DNA of 64,000 bases, taken from assembly GCA_021805565.1 (NCBI GenBank), contig JAJZFA010000003.1, positions 91,723 through 155,722 on the forward strand, in the 5' to 3' direction. A program made the translations under genes and the position numbers. The DNA comes from Pseudomonadota bacterium. GTDB lineage: Bacteria > Pseudomonadota > Alphaproteobacteria > Acetobacterales > Acetobacteraceae. The notes under the pieces are model-generated. The model worked only from the letters and a program-made list of their open reading frames with translations. It made no database searches and was not told where the DNA came from. Below are positions 61,687 through 64,000 of the stretch, in pieces (the stretch's first letter is position 1; each line of letters starts with the position of its first letter).

Positions 61687-63231
61687 ATGAGGTTCATGAC
61701 CGGTAAAACAAGACGATATTTGTCCCTGCTTGTGGGAATTTTGGCATCCACCGCGTTGGCGGGCTGCATGGTCGGACCGGATTACAAGCGGCCGGACTGG
61801 TCGTCGCCGATATCGTGGCTGTCCGGCAAGCAGCCGGTGGCCAAGCCCGTCGCCAGTTCCCTGGTGGCCGATCCGGTCGATGTGGAATGGTGGACCCTGT
61901 TCCACGATCCGGTGCTGACCGGGCTGGAAAAGCGCGTCGCAGGGGAAAATCTCGATCTCAAGGTTGCCGGATTCCGTTTGGCTCAGTCGCGCGCGCAGGT
62001 TGCCAATGCCCAGTCTTACCTGCTTCCGACGCTGGGCGGCAACGCGTCGTTCGCGCGACAATTGCCCAGCGCCAACGGGTTGTTCGCGCTGGTGCCCGGC
62101 GCGGCGGGCGGTTCGGCCGCCAGCGGCGCGGCCGGTACATCGACCGGCGGTCTGACCGGCGCCTTCCAGCCGTTCAACGTGTATCAGGGCGGGCTGGACG
62201 CGTCATGGGAAGTCGATCTTTGGGGCGGCGTCCAGCGATCCGTGGAAGCCGCGTCCGCGACAGCCGATGCCGCGGTAGAAACGCAGCGATCGGTTCTGCT
62301 GTCCAGCCTGGCCGAGGTCGCCCACGATTATATCCTGCTGCGCGGTGTGCAAACCGAGTTGCGGATCGCCAACGATAACGTTCGCACCGCGCGCGAAAGC
62401 CTGAGCCTGACTCAGCAGCGCGCCGCCGGCGGCGTAACCACCGACCTGGACGTGGCGAATGCCTCCGCGCAGTTGCGTACCACGCTGGCGCGCATTCCCA
62501 GCCTGACGCAGCAGGAAGCGCAGATGATCAATGCCCTGAGCCTGCTTCTGGGACAGCCCCCCAACGCACTGCGCGATGTGCTGGCGACTGCCAAACCGGT
62601 ACCCCCGGTGCCGCCGCGCGTGCCCGTGGGGATTCCGTCGGAACTCGCCCGCCGGCGTCCCGACATCCGCCAGGCCGAGGCACAACTGCATGCGGCCACC
62701 GCCGGTATCGGCGTGGCGGAAGCGAATTTCTATCCGTCGCTGAGCCTGACCGGCAGTATCGGACTGCAATCGCTTTACACGCACAATCTGTTTAACGTGA
62801 ATTCGGAACAATATGCGGCCGGTCCAGGGCTGACGATCCCGATCTTCCAGGGTGGCCAGTTGCGCGCGATGCTGCATCTGCGGGAAGCCCAACAGCAAGA
62901 AGCGGCGCTCAACTTCCAAAAGACCGTCCTTGGTGCCTGGCACGACGTCGATAACGCCATGACCGCCTATCGGGCGGAACAGGACCGGCGGGACGAACTG
63001 ATCCAGGCGGTCGCGGAGAATCAGCGGGCGCTTAGTCTGGCTCAAAGCCGCTATCAGCAGGGCGTGGCCGATTTCCTGACGGTGCTGGTGGCAGAAAGCA
63101 GCCTTCTGGCGGCTCAATTGCAGTTGGCCGATAGTACGACAACTGTCTCGTCCAATCTCGTCGCCTTGTACAAGGCACTCGGTGGCGGTTGGCAAACCGA
63201 TATGCCAGACACGCCCGTTACGAAGTCCTGA
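61687..63231 (+). CDS. Outer-membrane efflux lipoprotein, NodT/OprM family
   Basis: A 514-residue TolC-like outer-membrane factor. The signal peptide ends in the lipobox LAGC (STALAGCMVGPDYKRP, mature Cys acylated). Two OEP repeats follow, with the usual NPDL-like turn as ENLDLKVAGFRLAQSRAQV, DVANASAQLRTTLARIP, and the conserved IPSELARRRPDIRQAEAQL between repeats; the second OEP has YQQGVADFLTVLVAES. It provides the outer channel for the EmrA/EmrB-type pump. The ATG at 61687 or 61696 can start; the frame also opens at 61639 but that adds residues before the signal peptide. Third gene of the operon. Confidence 0.9.
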   Translation: MRFMTGKTRRYLSLLVGILASTALAGCMVGPDYKRPDWSSPISWLSGKQPVAKPVASSLVADPVDVEWWTLFHDPVLTGLEKRVAGENLDLKVAGFRLAQSRAQVANAQSYLLPTLGGNASFARQLPSANGLFALVPGAAGGSAASGAAGTSTGGLTGAFQPFNVYQGGLDASWEVDLWGGVQRSVEAASATADAAVETQRSVLLSSLAEVAHDYILLRGVQTELRIANDNVRTARESLSLTQQRAAGGVTTDLDVANASAQLRTTLARIPSLTQQEAQMINALSLLLGQPPNALRDVLATAKPVPPVPPRVPVGIPSELARRRPDIRQAEAQLHAATAGIGVAEANFYPSLSLTGSIGLQSLYTHNLFNVNSEQYAAGPGLTIPIFQGGQLRAMLHLREAQQQEAALNFQKTVLGAWHDVDNAMTAYRAEQDRRDELIQAVAENQRALSLAQSRYQQGVADFLTVLVAESSLLAAQLQLADSTTTVSSNLVALYKALGGGWQTDMPDTPVTKS

Positions 63232-63268
63232 CCCGAACGGCGCCCGCGCCCCGAGACGCCGGCCTTTG

Positions 63269-63378
63269 CCGAGGGTAGTCTGGTAGCTCTTACGATCGGC
63301 GTAGAAATCCCAGATCAGCGTGCGCATACGCTGCTGGGTGACGCGGTTGCGGTCGGTGAAGGCATCCAGCTTACGCCA
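63269..63378 (-). pseudogene. Transposase fragment (IS66-like, internal piece)
   Basis: A minus-strand frame reads KLDAFTDRNRVTQQRMRTLI then WDFYADRKSYQTT, matching a short internal block of IS66-like transposases (typically KL-x-FTD-x-QR, R-LIW-FYADLKAY). Neither the DDE centre nor either end is present, so only a fragment remains just past the efflux operon. Confidence 0.5.
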
Positions 63379-64000
63379 AGCCGGCCGACATGCGCCGACC
63401 AGATGGCCTGACCGGCGAACGCGATCTCGGGCCGCGCTTTCAGCCTGACGATCAGGGAGGCGGATAGAGCGCGGCTGCGCATGTAGTCGAATGCCGCGAG
63501 GTCCGCGAGGTTGAGCACGCAGTCCGAATGGCCGGCGCGCAGCGGATCGAGGTCCGATGGCGGGATCGCACATGGGTTGACCCCCACATTGCGGTGCCCG
63601 CGAATCCCGAAAATGCCGCCCGCTGACGATCGCCAGGGTCGTGTGATATTTCCGATTCGCTTCGGATCGGCCGGCCAGCCAACCGGTGGAGACGCCATCG
63701 GATCGCCCAGGACATCCCAAATTGGAGGGCGCTTCGCGGGCAAACAGACAACGCCTGGCGGGTGATGCAACCTGCCCAGGGTTTTGCCCCTGTTACGGAA
63801 CACCCGGCACCGGCCGGCGCGTTCGACCTTAGTTTGAGAAAATCACATTCCCGCCTCGTGGCCTGAATTTTTCGACTTGACATGGCGATCGTTCGTCGAA
63901 TCGATGGGACTCCACCGAATCGAGCGAGTGGGAAGGCGAAATGACAGAGCCAGTTCGTCACGTAACCGTATGTCCGGATGATGGCTGACCGGATCGTTGG
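63379..64000. other. Intergenic / fragmentary region to window end
   Basis: No complete gene was recognised in the last 0.6 kb. Minus-strand frames (for example 63452-63961) are open but lack clear family motifs. Together with the transposase fragment this is probably mobile-element debris; a gene may begin beyond the window edge. Confidence 0.4.

Noticed and set aside
63941..63990. Short frame near the window end starting MTEPVRH
   Set aside because: Only 16 codons and closed by a stop; nothing supports translation.

Overview
The window is GC-rich chromosomal DNA from an alphaproteobacterium, most likely of the Acetobacteraceae / Rhodospirillales group. The evidence is indirect. It carries the alphaproteobacterial metG-tatD-MBL run, a PetP/PetR-type MarR plus OmpR regulator pair beside ilvE, a short HisZ-dependent HisG, an NAD-type isocitrate dehydrogenase and a compact NAD-type 6-phosphogluconate dehydrogenase. 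Genes are dense, with many 4-bp stop/start overlaps. No prophage, CRISPR array or replication origin was recognised.

Layout. 1-10.1 kb: tail of an M20 peptidase, an isocitrate/isopropylmalate-family dehydrogenase, then (minus strand) holB, a 1252-codon type IIG restriction-modification protein, metG, tatD and an MBL hydrolase. The restriction gene sits inside what is normally a contiguous housekeeping operon. 10.2-16 kb: a TPR protein and a tight minus-strand glycan operon (two sugar-nucleotide epimerases, a family-1 glycosyltransferase, an FkbM-like methyltransferase, a family-2 glycosyltransferase). 16-31 kb: metabolic and regulatory genes: hisG, aat, a VOC protein, a glycine-zipper lipoprotein, a sugar-acid dehydratase with a GntR regulator, entericidin, a flavin amine oxidase, ilvE, petP-petR-histidine kinase-acyltransferase, tRNA-Leu(CAA), rhodanese, cysK and a RuBisCO-like protein.

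31.6-38 kb is a decayed, rearranged stretch. It holds remnants of an acyl-CoA synthetase and an enoyl-CoA hydratase, a MITE-like element, several copies of a dispersed repeat, a two-repeat orphan protein, an MFS transporter, a GT9 glycosyltransferase behind an AT-rich promoter region, and a CMD-like protein. 37.7-50.2 kb: SDR / glutamine amidotransferase / Bcr-type MFS operon, tRNA-Tyr(GTA), a sugar-phosphate operon (glk-gnd-tal-pgi-rpiA), a hydroxyacid dehydrogenase, an HNH endonuclease with a PUA/EVE-like front half, and a nitronate monooxygenase. 50-53.4 kb: a NagA-like deacetylase, a wrecked IS5-type element beside a broken serine resolvase, and a secreted cysteine-rich orphan. 53.4-63.2 kb: diguanylate cyclase, rho, an RraA-like protein, MarR and TetR regulators, and an EmrA-EmrB-outer-membrane-factor efflux operon with a perfect operator palindrome. 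The last 0.7 kb holds a transposase fragment.

The most distinctive signal is a family of six dispersed repeats of about 110-120 bp. Each can fold into two hairpins. Some differences between copies fall on paired positions and keep pairing through G-U wobble, and most copies lie at or near gene 3' ends or at pseudogene breakpoints. It resembles a REP/BIME- or MITE-type element not explained by any coding feature here.
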